Source: Rebecca billardiae RCC1528 (lineage: Eukaryota > Haptophyta). Taken from it: a DNA stretch of 64,000 bases. The stretch covers positions 3,162,001 through 3,226,000 of the forward strand of contig OZ251223.1 of NCBI GenBank assembly GCA_965240325.2, written 5' to 3'. The notes beneath the pieces are model-generated. The model was not told the DNA's origin. It did not search any database and worked only from the letters and a program-made list of their open reading frames with translations. Positions 42,881-55,200 of the stretch are shown here, piece after piece. The position numbers were made by a program, and so were the translations under genes. Each line of letters opens with the position of its first letter. The first letter of the stretch is position 1.

Positions 42881-45800
42881 ATCGCGACGGTGGGCGACGA
42901 CGACCTCGCGGTCGAGCTGGACGCGCAGGTGATGCAGCTCACGCTCAAGGCGTCGCACCCGCAGGCGCTGCCCAACGACGTGGCGAAGAACGCCGACATC
43001 CAGGCGATCTTTGGCAACGTGGCGATGCAGGCGTGCGTGCTCGCGCAGACGCAGCACTGCCGCGTGTACCGGCTGGTCGGCCGCTCGCACGACGTGGCGT
43101 GCTGGGCGGAGGACAAGAAGCTGCCCGAGACGGACATGTGGCGGCCGTACTACCCGAACGAGCTGTTCCCATCGGAGAAGGTGTGGCTCCCGGCGGTGCT
43201 CGAGCCGGTGCGCCGCGCGTACCTCACCTTCCCCAAGCCGCTCGAGCTGTTCCTGCCCGACGCGCCGCTGCCCGAGGACGCGACGGTCGCCTACCTGATC
43301 GGCAAGCAGCCGGGGCAGAGCGGCGTGTGGAAGGAGCTGTACGTGTACCGCTCGAGGCGGATGGTGCACGTGTACCGGATCGAGTCGCACGGCCGGCGGT
43401 ACTACCGCTCGCTCGAGTACTGCACGGACGCGCGCTTCTGCCTCGCCGCGCTGCAGCCCTCGACCGACCACCGCGTCTTCAAGTGGCCCGCGTGGGAGCG
43501 GCACGGCGGCGGCCACCCGTACGCGACCTCGCACGCCGAGGGGCGCTCGTGCGTCGTCACGCGCGAGTGGACGTGCGCGGACAACCTCTCGCTCGGCGTC
43601 GAGACGTTCATCCCGGCGCGGCTGCTGCGCGGCGTGCTGCCCGACGCGCTGCTCGCCTCGCACCGCTTCTGGCAGGACGAGGCCGACCTGCTGCGCGGCT
43701 ACCCCCTGGACGAGAACCGCTCGGACATGCTCACCGTCTCGCTCGCGCTCGGCGCACACGTCGTGCACGCGGGCGCGCGCGGCGCGACGCCGTCGGCGGC
43801 CGCGCCGCCCAAGGCGGCGGTGGACGCGGCGACCGACGCGTTCGCGCTCGCGCCGTGCGTCGCCACCGTCCGCCGCCGGCCCAAGCCCGCGCTCGTCGCG
43901 CGCCGCGACGCGATCGGCTCGATCGTCGCGCGGCTCGAGGCGTACGTGAGTCGGGAGCGGCTGCTCAAGGGGCCGTTCGAGTCCTCGTTCGACGTCGCGC
44001 GGCGCGCGGGCGAGCTGATGCGCCGCGCGCGCGGCTCGGCAAAGCTCGCCGCGCAGGCGATCGACGCGATCGACCCGGCGACGCTCGCCGGCCGGCGGCG
44101 CAAGCGCCACCGCTCGTGCGCCGTGCTGCTGCCGCTGCTCCTCGACCGCGCGTTCGACGCGCTCCAGCTGCTCTACGAGCTCGAGGCGGCGAGCGGCGTG
44201 CCGCTGCTCGACGCGGCAGAGGGCGGGCAGGAGGAGTGGGGGCACGCGCGGCGCGCGGCGGAGGCGCAGGCGGCCGCCGCCGCTGACGCCGCTGCCGCCG
44301 CCGCCGCGCCTGCCGGGGAGGCGCGGGCGGCCGGCGCCGCTGGCGACGCCATCGCCGCCGCCGCGCCCGCCGCTCCGCCCGCCGCCGCCGCCCCGCCGCC
44401 GCCCTCGCCCTCGCCGCCGGCGGACGGCGCGGCGCCGGCGCGCCCGGCGCCGAGCGGCGCCGGCGACGCGGCGCCCGCTGCCGATCGCGCGGCCGCGCCG
44501 GCGGCGGCGGAGGCCGGCGGCGCGCGCAGCAAGGCGTCCGGCGTGGCCGACTACGCGGACGCCGAGCTCATCCTGCTCGACCTGCTGCACGCGCCGCCCG
44601 CCTCCCACCTCGCCTCGCTCGCCACCGTGATGGCTCGGATCGAGCAGCTCGCGCACGTGCTCGCGTGGGCGCGCGCGCCCGAGTCGGACGACGACGCGGC
44701 CGCGGCCGCGGCGTGCGCGGCGGACGGCTCGTCGCTCGTGCTCGTGCAGTGCCCGCGGCTCAAGCTCTCGTTCGAGGCGCGGCGCGGGCCGGACGGGCAG
44801 GTGCGCCTCTTCTCCCTCGACCACGCCGACCTCTTCATCACGAACGGCGGGCGGTTTGCGTCGACGGTGTCGCTGCTCGAGGGCATCCCGCACTCGCTGC
44901 TGCTCGAGCACGCGTACAACGGCGAGCTGCAGGTGCTCGTGCCCGCGTACCTGCCCGTGCGCCCGTCGATCGACACGGCGCCCTTCTCGACCGAGCTCGT
45001 CCTCGACCGCGCGGACGGCTGGCTCAACGAGCTCGAGAACGCGTACTACATGTACCGCATCCACGTGTCGCTGTCCTTCTTGTCGAGCACGACGCTCGCG
45101 TCCGCGCTCTACCTGCTGCTGCTGCGCTACCTGCACCGCGACTACGGCGCGGTGGTGCAGCTCGTGGACACGGTGTCGTCGGACACGGCGCTCTCGCACG
45201 AGGAGAACATGCTGCTGCAGTTCCTGCACTCCAGCCGGCACGACATCGACCACCACCCCGACGCGCACGCGTGCAGGCTCAAGGTGTCGTTTGTGATGCT
45301 GGACGCGCCCGTGGTGCTGCCGTGGCAGCTCACGGCCGAGATGGCGCACTACGTGGCGAAGCTGTCGCAGGTGAGCGCCAACTGCCGGCTCTCGGCGGAG
45401 GAGGAGCTCGCGCTGCTCAACGGCTGCATCGTCGACGTCGCCGACCCGCGCTACCGCAAGTCCGGGCTGCAGATCCACCAGGTGCTGCTGTGCAAGAACA
45501 GGCGCGCGCAGCTGCGCGCGCACGCGGCGGGCGCGCGCAGCTGCGCGGTCGAGACGCCCGTGCGCCGCGTGGGCAGCCGGTGGATCACGCAGTGGGACTC
45601 GACGCTGCAGACGTACGACCGCGCCGCGCTGCACAAGTTCCTCGGCGAGCTGCAGATGAAGTTCGTGCACACGCGCATGCTCGCGCTCGACGGCGTGGTC
45701 GGGCTCGTGCAGTCGCTCAACGCGCCCAAGAGCGCCACGCCGCCCACGATCGCGGGCGGCGGCTTCCTCACGCTCTACTGCCTGCTGCAGGGCTCGACCG

Positions 45801-46216
45801 AGGTGAAGATCGTCTCGCAGAACTCGGGCATCTCGCTCGCGACGATGCTGCTCCCCCTGTACGCCGACGCGGCCGAGCGCTCCCTGCTGCACTCGATCCT
45901 GCTCACGCTCGCGCGCAAGCCTCTGCTCGGGCCGTTCCTGCCCGAGTTTGTTGACACGCGCAAGCACAACCGGCGCGAGGTGTTCGTCGGGATCGCGCCG
46001 GGGGACGACGCGGGCGAGGCGCCGCTCGGCGTGCTCGTGCGCGGCGTGCTGCACGAGCTGCTCGCGCTCAGCGCGCCGCCCTCCGACGGCGTGCGCCAGG
46101 CGGTGCAGCGCAAGATGCTGCAGCGGCGCGTGGACGCGCTCACCAAGGAGCGCATGTTTGGGCTCGGCGGCGGCGGCTGGGGCGGCTGGGGCGGCGGCTG
46201 GGGCGGCGGGCTGTGG

Positions 46217-46247
<31 letters not shown>

Positions 46248-49200
46248 TGCTCGCCGACGCGGCCGGCGGCGGCGCGGGCGGCGTCGAGGAGCTCACCGTC
46301 GAGACGGAGAAGCAGTGCGCCGCCGAGCTCGACAAGGCCGCGTCGTGGGCGGCGACGCTGCGCGAGCCGCCGATGCCGCTCGGCGGCGAGGAGCACGAGC
46401 TGGGCGCGCACGGCGGCGCGGACGGCATCATCCGGCTGGTGATGGCGAGCTCGGTCGTCGAGGTGGCGCCCGACGGCGGCGTGCCCGCCGGCGCCGGCCG
46501 CTCGGCGTCCGACGCAGCCGCGGCCGACGGCGCGGCCGCGAGCGCGGGCTCGATCCGCGCGCGCCGCTGGGTGCTGCCGCGCGTGAGCGACTACTCGTGC
46601 GACGCGCGCGTGCTGCGCCCGGTCGACGGCGCGGCGCTGGGCGACGAGCGGCTGTGCACGTCCGAGGCGGACTGCGACGCCTTCGGCTCGCAGCCGCTCT
46701 CCGTCCTCGGCCTCGAGCGCCACGTGCGCCGCGTCTCGCGCGCGGCGCTTGGGCTGCAGCCCGTCTCGGCCGCGCTCGAGTTTGACGTGCTGGCGCACCC
46801 GCACGCGCGCTCCAAGGTGGCGCAGGAGATGCACGCGCGGATGCAGGCGGACACGGCGGTGTACGCCGGCAGGCAGAACGGCTCGCTCGCGAGCCACCTC
46901 ACCGTCGTGCCGCCCAACGCGCGCACGGGCTGGCCCGCCGAGCCGGGCGCGGCGGCGCGCGCGTTCGACGGCGCGGCCGCGCGGCTGCAGCCGCTGCTGG
47001 ACGAGCTGCGCGCGCGCCGCACCGCCGACGCGGAGTACGTGGCGCGCGCGCTGCCGTGCATCGAGGCGACGGCGAACACGGTGCAGCTCGGCACCGAGGG
47101 CGCGCTCGACGGCGGCGACGGCGCCGCCGCGTCCGCCGGCGGCGGCAGCACGCCGCCGAGCGCGAGCAAGCGGCCGCTCGGCGCGGCCGGCTCGCTGCCT
47201 GAGCTCGAGGCGCGCACGGCGTTCGTGCTGCGGCAGGCGGCGGGCGCGGAGGCGCGGATCTCGCTCGACTTCATCTTCTGCCTGCTGATCAGCTCGCGCG
47301 CCAGCGCCGACCTGCGCGCGCTCAACCCCTTCGTGAGCGAGGCGCAGGCGCAGGCGCTCTTCGATCTGGTGGTCGCGACGATCTGCCACGCGACGCGCAT
47401 CGGCATCGCCAACCGGTGCATCACCGAGGTGGGCGAGCTGATCCGGCTGCTGCAGCGGGCGGCGGCGGACAGCCGCGGGCCGGCGCGGTGCGCGCGCTCG
47501 GACACGCTCGCCAACGTCTCGCTGCACGCCGAGTCGCTCGCCGAGCTGCTGTGCACCGGCCGCCACTTTGTGGCCGGGTGCGACGGCGCGGGCGGCGAGC
47601 GCGTCTTCGACCCGCGGCTGCTGCTCTTCGAGTTCATCCACAACATCCTGCTGCGCAAGGCGCAGGTCGAGCTGGTGCACGAGTTCGTGCACGCGGTGCG
47701 CGCAGGCACGCCGCTGGTCAAGCAGATGCTGATGGGCGGCGGCAAGACCACCGTGATCTCGCCGATCCTCTCGCTGATGCTCGGCGACGGGCACTCGCTC
47801 GTCGTGCAGATGATGCCGCCCGCGCTGCTCGAGCAGACCAAGGGCACGCTGCGCTCCGCCTTCTCCTCGATCATCCGCAAGCGCGTGTTCACGCTCTCGT
47901 TCGACCGCTCGGCGCCGGTCACGTGGCGCATCGTCGACAAGCTGCGCTCGGCGGTCGTGCACCGCGGCGTCGTGCTGTGCACCGCCACCTCGGTCAAGTC
48001 GCTGCAGCTGCGGCTGCTCGAGAAGCTTGACGTGCTGCGCGACGGCCGGCGCAAGCACCACCCGTCGATGGAGCGCGACGTGCGCGCGCTCGCGGGCGCG
48101 CTCCGGATGTTCTCCGACGTGGGGATCCTCGTGATGGACGAGGTCGACCTGCTGCTCCACCCGCTGCGCTCCGAGCTCAACTTCCCGATCGGCGACAAGC
48201 TGCCGCTCGACTTCTCGCCCGAGCGGTGGACGCTCGCCATCCACCTCCTCGACGCGGTCTTCTCGGTCGAGGCGGGCGGGCGGATGAGCGTGCCGTTCCA
48301 GCAGTCGAGCCGCGCGCGCGCGATCCTCGAGGAGATGCGCGCGGAGGTCGAGGCGGGGTACGCGGCGCACTGCCTGCAGTCCTCGCCGCACCTCGTGCTG
48401 CTCAACGAGGAGTGGTACGGCGCGCGCATGAAGCCTGTGATGGCGCGCTGGGCGCTGCTCTGGCTGGAGGCGCAGCACGTGTCCGGGCTGCCGCCGCAGC
48501 TCGTGCTCGCGTACGTGCTCAAGGACGGCGAGCGCGCGGCGCGCGAGGGCGGGTGGGAGGCGTGGGTGCTGCGCGACGTGCCCGACCGGCCGGAGGAGGA
48601 CGCGCGCGACGGCGGCGCGGGCACGGCGCTGCGCCGGCTGCACGCACTCGCCGAGGCGCGGCTCTCGCCCAAGGCGTTCAAGATGCTCAACCTCACGGCC
48701 GACTGGCTCGACACGCTGCTGCCGCACTGCCTGCAGAAGATCTCGCGCGTCACGTTCGGGCTGCTCTCGGCGGAGGAGTACGCGCGGCTGCAGCGGACGG
48801 AGCCGCTGATGCCGCGCTCGCGCTTCAAGCTCGCCATCCCGTTTGTGGGCAAGGACGTGCCCGCGCGCGCGTCCGAGTTTGCGCACCCCGACGTGATCAT
48901 CGGGCTGACCGTGCTCGCGTACCGGTACGAGGGGCTGCGGCGCGTCGACTTCGAGGACGACGTGATCCAGCTGGTGCGCACCAACTTCGAGAAGGAGGTG
49001 GGCCCGTTCCCCGCGCGCAAGTCGGCGCAGATGTACGAGGACTGGGTGGAGCAGGCGGGCGGCGTGGTCAAGGGCTCGCAGCGCCCCGCCGCGCTCGCGG
49101 CGGCCGCGGGCGAGGGCTGCGTGGCCGAGGACGCGCGCGTGGTCGTGCCGCTCTGGCTGCTCAAGCAGTCGAACGACGAGCAGATGTCGAAGCTGTACGC

Positions 49201-52200
49201 GCTGCTGCGCAAGCAGCCGCTCACGATCCACTGGTTCCTCGAGCAGATGATCTTCCCCGCGTTCATGCAGCACCAGGTGACCAAGCTCTCCGCGTCGGGG
49301 CAGGAGGTGGGCGGGGAGATGCTCTTCTCGACGAGGCTTGGCTTCTCGGGCACGCCCTCGGACCTGCTGCCGCGCGCGCTCGGCCGGTGCGGGTACGAGA
49401 AGGGCTCGGACGGCAAGATGCTCTCGGTGCTCACCGACGCGGAGGTGGTCTCCTGGACCGTGATGGAGCACGGCTGGACCGTCGAGACGCTGCTCACGAC
49501 CGTCGCCACCCTCGAGCCGCGCGTGCACGCGCTCATCGACACGGGCGCGCTCATCACCGGCCTCAACAACCTGCAGGTCGCGCAGTTCCTGCTGCGCGTG
49601 CCCGCGTTCGCCGCGTGGTGCGAGGGCGTGGTCTTCCTCGACGAGGCCGACCAGAAGATGATCTACGTCCGCTCCACGCGCCGCGTGCTCAAGCTCTCGC
49701 AGTCGGGCATCTCGCCGCACGCGCGCTTCACCTTCTTTGACCAGGTGCACACGACGGGCATGGACATCGCGCAGCACTCGGACGCGCGCGCCGTGCTCAC
49801 GCTGGGCAAGGACATGAACTTCCGCGACTACGCGCAGGGCGCGTTCCGCATGCGCGGGATCGGCGCGGGGCAGAAGATCTCGCTGCTCCTCATCCCGGAG
49901 GTGCAGGGCCTCATGTGCAGGCAGCTCGCCAAGGCGGGGTACGCGCGGCGCGCGCTCGCGCTCGCGCACGCCGACGAGCCGACGGCCGTCATCGCCGCCG
50001 CCGCCGCCGACGCCGACGCCGACGCCTCGGCGCCGCTGGTGCTGCAGCTGGAGGACGTGGCCGCGTGGCTGGTGATCAACTCGATGAAGGCGGAGACGAC
50101 GCAGTACGACCAGCTCTGCTCGCAGAACCTCGCCAACGTCTGGCGGCTGAGCGCGTTCAGCGAGCTGATGCGCGGGTACACGCACTTCAAGGTGCGGCCC
50201 GAGGACGCGCACCAGTTCGTGCTCGACTCGCTGGGCCACGCGTTCCTCTCGGCGAAGCTGGGCACGACGGGGCGCGGCGCGATCGAGGGGAAGGCGGTCG
50301 CGCTCTTCTTCGGCGCGGTCGGCGACGACTCGGACGCGGGCGACCTCGAGATCGACGCGGACCTGGTGAACGCGGTGCGCACGGCGCACGGCCAGTTTGG
50401 GCAGAGCTTCGAGGTGGTGTACGTCTCCTCCTCCGCCTCGCTCGAGTGGTTCAACGACGCGTTCGGCGAGATGCCGTGGCTCGCCGTGCCGTTCACGCAC
50501 TCCGCGCGGCGCAAGCTGCTGCGCGAGACCTTCGGCGTGGGCGAGCGCGCGCAGGTCGTGCTCATCGACAGCGACGGGCACACGATCACGCGCGAGGGCG
50601 CGCGCCTCTTCCAGCTCGCGGCCGCGTGGGAGGCGGCGGAGAAGGCGCACGCGGACAAGCTCAAGGGGATGGAGTACGAGTCGGAGGCGAAGGGGAAGGA
50701 GGCGGCGCTGCTCGCGAAGGAGGAGGCGCGCATCGAGCCACTCCGCGCCGCGCACAAGCGCGCCCTCCGCTGGCTAAGCGCGCTCGGCCCAGACGAGCTG
50801 GGCGAGGTGCGCGCGTTTGCGAGTGCGCCTGAGGTGCCCGAGGCCGTGCAGGCGACGCTCGACGAGGCGACGGCGGCGCACGGCCGCGCGATCGAGGGCG
50901 TGCGCGCGCTGACGCAGTCGCAGGTGGAGCAGCTCGCCGCGCCGCCCACCGCCAGCGGCCCGCTGCTCAGCCTCGCCGCCGTGCTCTGCAGCTTCTTCGG
51001 CGTGCGCCCCGACTGGACGTCCTTCCGCGCCAAGCTGGCGGTGTTCCCCGGGCTGGTCAGTCGCGTGGCCAAGTTCGAGCCGAGCCTCGTGCAGGGCGCG
51101 GCGAGCCGCGCGCTGCAGCGGTACGTGGGCGGCGTGAGCGAGGCTGACGCGCCCGCGCTGGGCATGGCGGGCGGCGTCGCCGCGCTCGCGCTGCACCGCT
51201 GGGTGCTCGCGCTCGGCGCGCTGCTCGAGGCGAGCGACGAGGCGCGGCGCGCGACCGAGGTGTCAGGCGCGAGCGCGCTCATGCGCGGCGCGTGCGCGTG
51301 CGCGTGCGACCTGCTCGGCCTCGAGGACGTGCACGACCTGCCCGGCCTGCTCGCCGTCGCGATGGCGGCGGGCGGCCCGCTGCCCGCCGCGGCGCTCACC
51401 GCCGCGCACGCCGCGGACGCGCCGCTCGCGCCCGGCCCGGCGGCCGGGCTCGTCGCGGGCGCGGACGCGGGCGCGTGCGCGGACGAGGAGGAGGAGGAGG
51501 AGGGAGGCGACGCCGCGTCGATCGAGGCGGCGCAGTCGCGGCTGATGCGGATGCGCCAGTTCGCCGCGATGCTGGACAAGGACATCAAGACGGCCAAGCT
51601 CGCGGGCGCGCCGCTCCTCGAGCGCGCCGCGACGCAGGCCGGCCGGCTGAGCAACAAGGCGGCCGCGTTCGAGCGACTGCTCAAGGAGCCGGCTGCGCTC
51701 GAGTCGGACGAGGCGACGCGCGACGCGCTGCTCTTCACGTGCAAGGTGCTCGAGCCGGAGCCGCCGCGGGAGAAGGGGGAGAAGAAGGGCGCGCCGGCCG
51801 AGCCGCTGCTCGTGCAGGCGAAGCGGCTCCTCGGCTGGGCCGCGGGCGCGCCGGGCCTCTCGTACGCCGCCTTCTCCGCGTTCTGCGGCCGTCTGCGCGA
51901 GGTGCCCAACGAGATCGAGAACGGCCGGCTGCGCGTCGAGGAGTGGTCGCGCCTCGCCGCGCTCGCCTCGCGGCTCAAGATGGGGATGAAGGACAAGCAC
52001 GAGTACGACGGGAAGGCGGCGCACCCGTGCGTGCTCGAGCTCGCCAACTGGGTGACCGCGATCGGCGAGTACCTCGAGTCTTACTCCGAGCTGATGCGCA
52101 AGCAGAAGCAGCTCGAGGCGGTGCGCGCCGAGGCGGCCGCTGCGCAGCGCGAGCTCGACGAGAACCTGCAGAGCGCCATCGCCGCCGAGTCGTCGGCGCT

Positions 52201-55200
52201 GCCCGCCGACATCGACCCGCTCACGCTGCGCGCGGTGCGCAAGCGCGTGCGCCGCGCGGGCTTCAACGCGCCCACCGCCGCCGCCATCGCCGCGCTGCAG
52301 CACGCCGCCAACCGCGAGGACGACGCGGTGGCGCTGCTCGAGCAGGTGCCGACCGCGCGGCACGCGCTGCGCGCGCTCACGCAGCCCGAGCTGCTCGCGT
52401 GCGTCTCGCCCGGCGCGGTGTCGGCGAAGCAGCTGCGCAAGGTGGGCCGCGCGCTGCGCGAGGCCGAGCTGCGCGCGCACTCCGACGCGGTCGGCGAGCA
52501 CCTCGCCGCCGTGCAGGCGCAGGCCGACGCGTGGGCCGAGGCGCGCAAGAAGGCGGCCGCGCGCCGCAGGCGGCACGCGGCCGCGGCCGCGCGCGCGCGC
52601 GCCGCCGCCGCGCCAGCCGCGGACGGCGGCGCGGACGGCGGCGCGGACGGCGGCGCGGACGGCGGCGCGGACGGCGGCGCGGACGGCGGTGCGGACGGCG
52701 GCGCGGACGGCGGCGCGGACGGCGGCGCGGACGGCGGCGCGCCCGCGGCCGCCTCTGCCGTGGCGGCGGCCGCAGCCACCAAGCTGCGCGCGGCCGCCAA
52801 GCGGCGCAAGGCCGTGGCGCCCAAGCGCGCGCGCGCCCGCCGCGCGTACTGCGCGCAGCGTGCCGAGTGCGAAGGCAGCGGCAGCTCGGCCATCGCGGAC
52901 GAGGAGAGCGACGAGGACTTCTCGCCCTCCGAGTCGGAGGAGGACGGGCTTGAGCGCGAGGAGGAGTGGACGGAGGACGAGGTGGAAAGCGACAGCGACG
53001 AGGAGGACGAGGAGGAGGAGGAGGAGGACGACGACGACGACGACGAGGACGAGGACGAGCAGACGGCGGAGGAGGCGGGCTCGGAGGCGGCGAGCGCGCG
53101 CGGCAGCGCGCCCGCGGCCGCAGATGCAGAGGGCGGCGCGCCCGCCGCCGCGGACGGCGAGGCGGACGTGCCGGACGACGCGTCGGACGCGACGTACGTC
53201 GGCGCGGACGACACGCTCGTCGAGGTCGACGGCATCCGGCTCACGCGCGCCGAGCAGGCGCTGCTGTGCTGGGTGGTCGCCACCGCCTCGCTCGCGACCG
53301 CGCTGCAGGCGTCCGAGCCTCAGCGGCACAAGGTGTCCGCGCTCGAGAAGCGGATGGCGGCGCGCACGCGCGAGCTCGACCGCGCGCTCGCGCACAAGCA
53401 GAGCCGGCTGCGCGCCAAGGCGGAGCTCCTAGGCGTCCGCCCCTTCCCCCGCTGGGCTGACTTCCCCTGGGTGTGCCACAAGGCGCACTCGGCGGTCGAG
53501 GACGAGCTGAGACTGGCGATCGGGCTGCGCGACCTGCGCCGCCTGGACGAGCTCGTGCCGGGCGCGGAGGCGAAGGGGCTGCTCAAGGGGACGAGCGCGG
53601 TGCTGTTCGAGGCGCAGGAGCTGCGCGCGCTGCTGCGCGCCGAGGGCGCGGCGATGCGGCGCACCACCGAGCCCTCCCTGCACGAGCTCGACTGCGCGGA
53701 GGGCGGAGCCCCCTTCGGCGGCGACGCGGGCGCGCGCGCGGTGCGGGCGTCGAGCGCGCCCGCGCCCGCCGCGCGCCAGCCGACCTCGGAGCGCAGCGCG
53801 CAGCTCAACCGCGCGCTGGACGTGTTCCTCGAGCCCGTGCAGACCGAGGTGCTCGACGGCGTGCCCCGGCCGCGCCGCTTCGTCGACGTCCTCTCCGAGC
53901 GCGCGGACGAGTTCCTCGACTTTGTGCGCACGGCCGAGGAGATGGGCGTGGTGGCGGCCATCCTGCAGAGCGTCGCCGCCTCGGAGGGCGTGGGCGACAT
54001 CGAGACGGAGCAGTGCCGCGAGCAGGAGGCGGAGAAGGAGAAGGACCAGGAGCAGGAGCAGGAGATCGAGATGGAGCGGTACGCCGACCTCGCCTACCAG
54101 CGCGACGGCGAGGAGGTGCGCCGCTGGCCGCTCGCCGCGCTGGGCGACGAGGGCGCGCTGCTGGGCGCGGGCACGGTCTACCCGGCGTCCGGGCTGCGGC
54201 TCTACTCGCGCTCGCCGCTGCCCTTCCCGCCCGCGCTGCACGTCTCGCGCAACTACTTCGACCTGCACTGGGTGGGCGAGCGCCGGCTCAAGAACGTCAT
54301 CTGCGCGCTCGACTGGGCGCCCTCGGTGGCCGCGCTCGCGCCCGCGCCGCCGCGCCGCGCCGAGCTCTCGGCCGCGCAGCGCGACCGGCTGCGCAAGGCG
54401 GTGCGGCTGCTCGACGTGGACGACGCGGGGCACTTCGCGCCGGACAAGCTGGTCGAGGCGCTGCGCTCGGCCGAGGACATCTCGCTCACCGAGCCCGAGC
54501 TGCACGAGCTGCTCGCGCACGCGCACGCCTCTGCGCCCGCGGCGGACGGCGGCGCCGACGGCGGCGCCGACGGCGGCCGCGCGGCCGCGCCCGTGCACGC
54601 GCGGCCGCTCACGTTTGAGCAGCTGATGGGCGTGCTCACGTCGGGCGTGTACAGGCGCGAGCAGCTGGGCCGGCGGCGCGTGGTCGTGTCGCTCGCCGAG
54701 GCCGAGACGCTGCGCTGCGTGCTGCACCTGCGCCACGCCAGCGGCGCGCCGCTCGTGCCGGGCGCGGACGTCGGTCTCGCGATCCGGTGCGTGAGTGCGA
54801 ACGACGCGCTGCTCGACAGCTCGGCGGCGTGGACGCCGCCGCTGGAGTACGAGGGCGCGGCGATGCACAACTGCTGCCGCTTCATCGACTGCGCGATGCA
54901 CTTCACCCCCGCCGAGCTCAACGTGCTCCTCCGCTCGATCCCCGCCGAGCCCGCCCGGCGGCGCATCTGGTTCTCGCAGACGCTCGCGTGCCGCCGCCGG
55001 CTGTCCAAGCGTTGGGAGCAGACGCCGCTCGCCAAGCTCTTCACGCTCGAGGACGAGTGGGCGATGCTCAAGCAGCGCGCGCAGGCGGTGCGCGTGCGCG
55101 CGGCGATCCGCGCGCGCGGTCTCCTGCTGCACGACGCCTTCACCAAGTTCGACGCCGACCAGAACGGCCTCCTCTCGCTGGGCGAGGTGTACGGCGCGCT

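Noticed and set aside
41057-50755. Antisense open frame of about 3,232 codons within the giant gene
   Set aside because: It exactly mirrors the GC3-rich sense frame, its translation is Arg/Ala/His/Leu-biased with no domain features, and the sense strand has clear families here. It is a product of codon bias.
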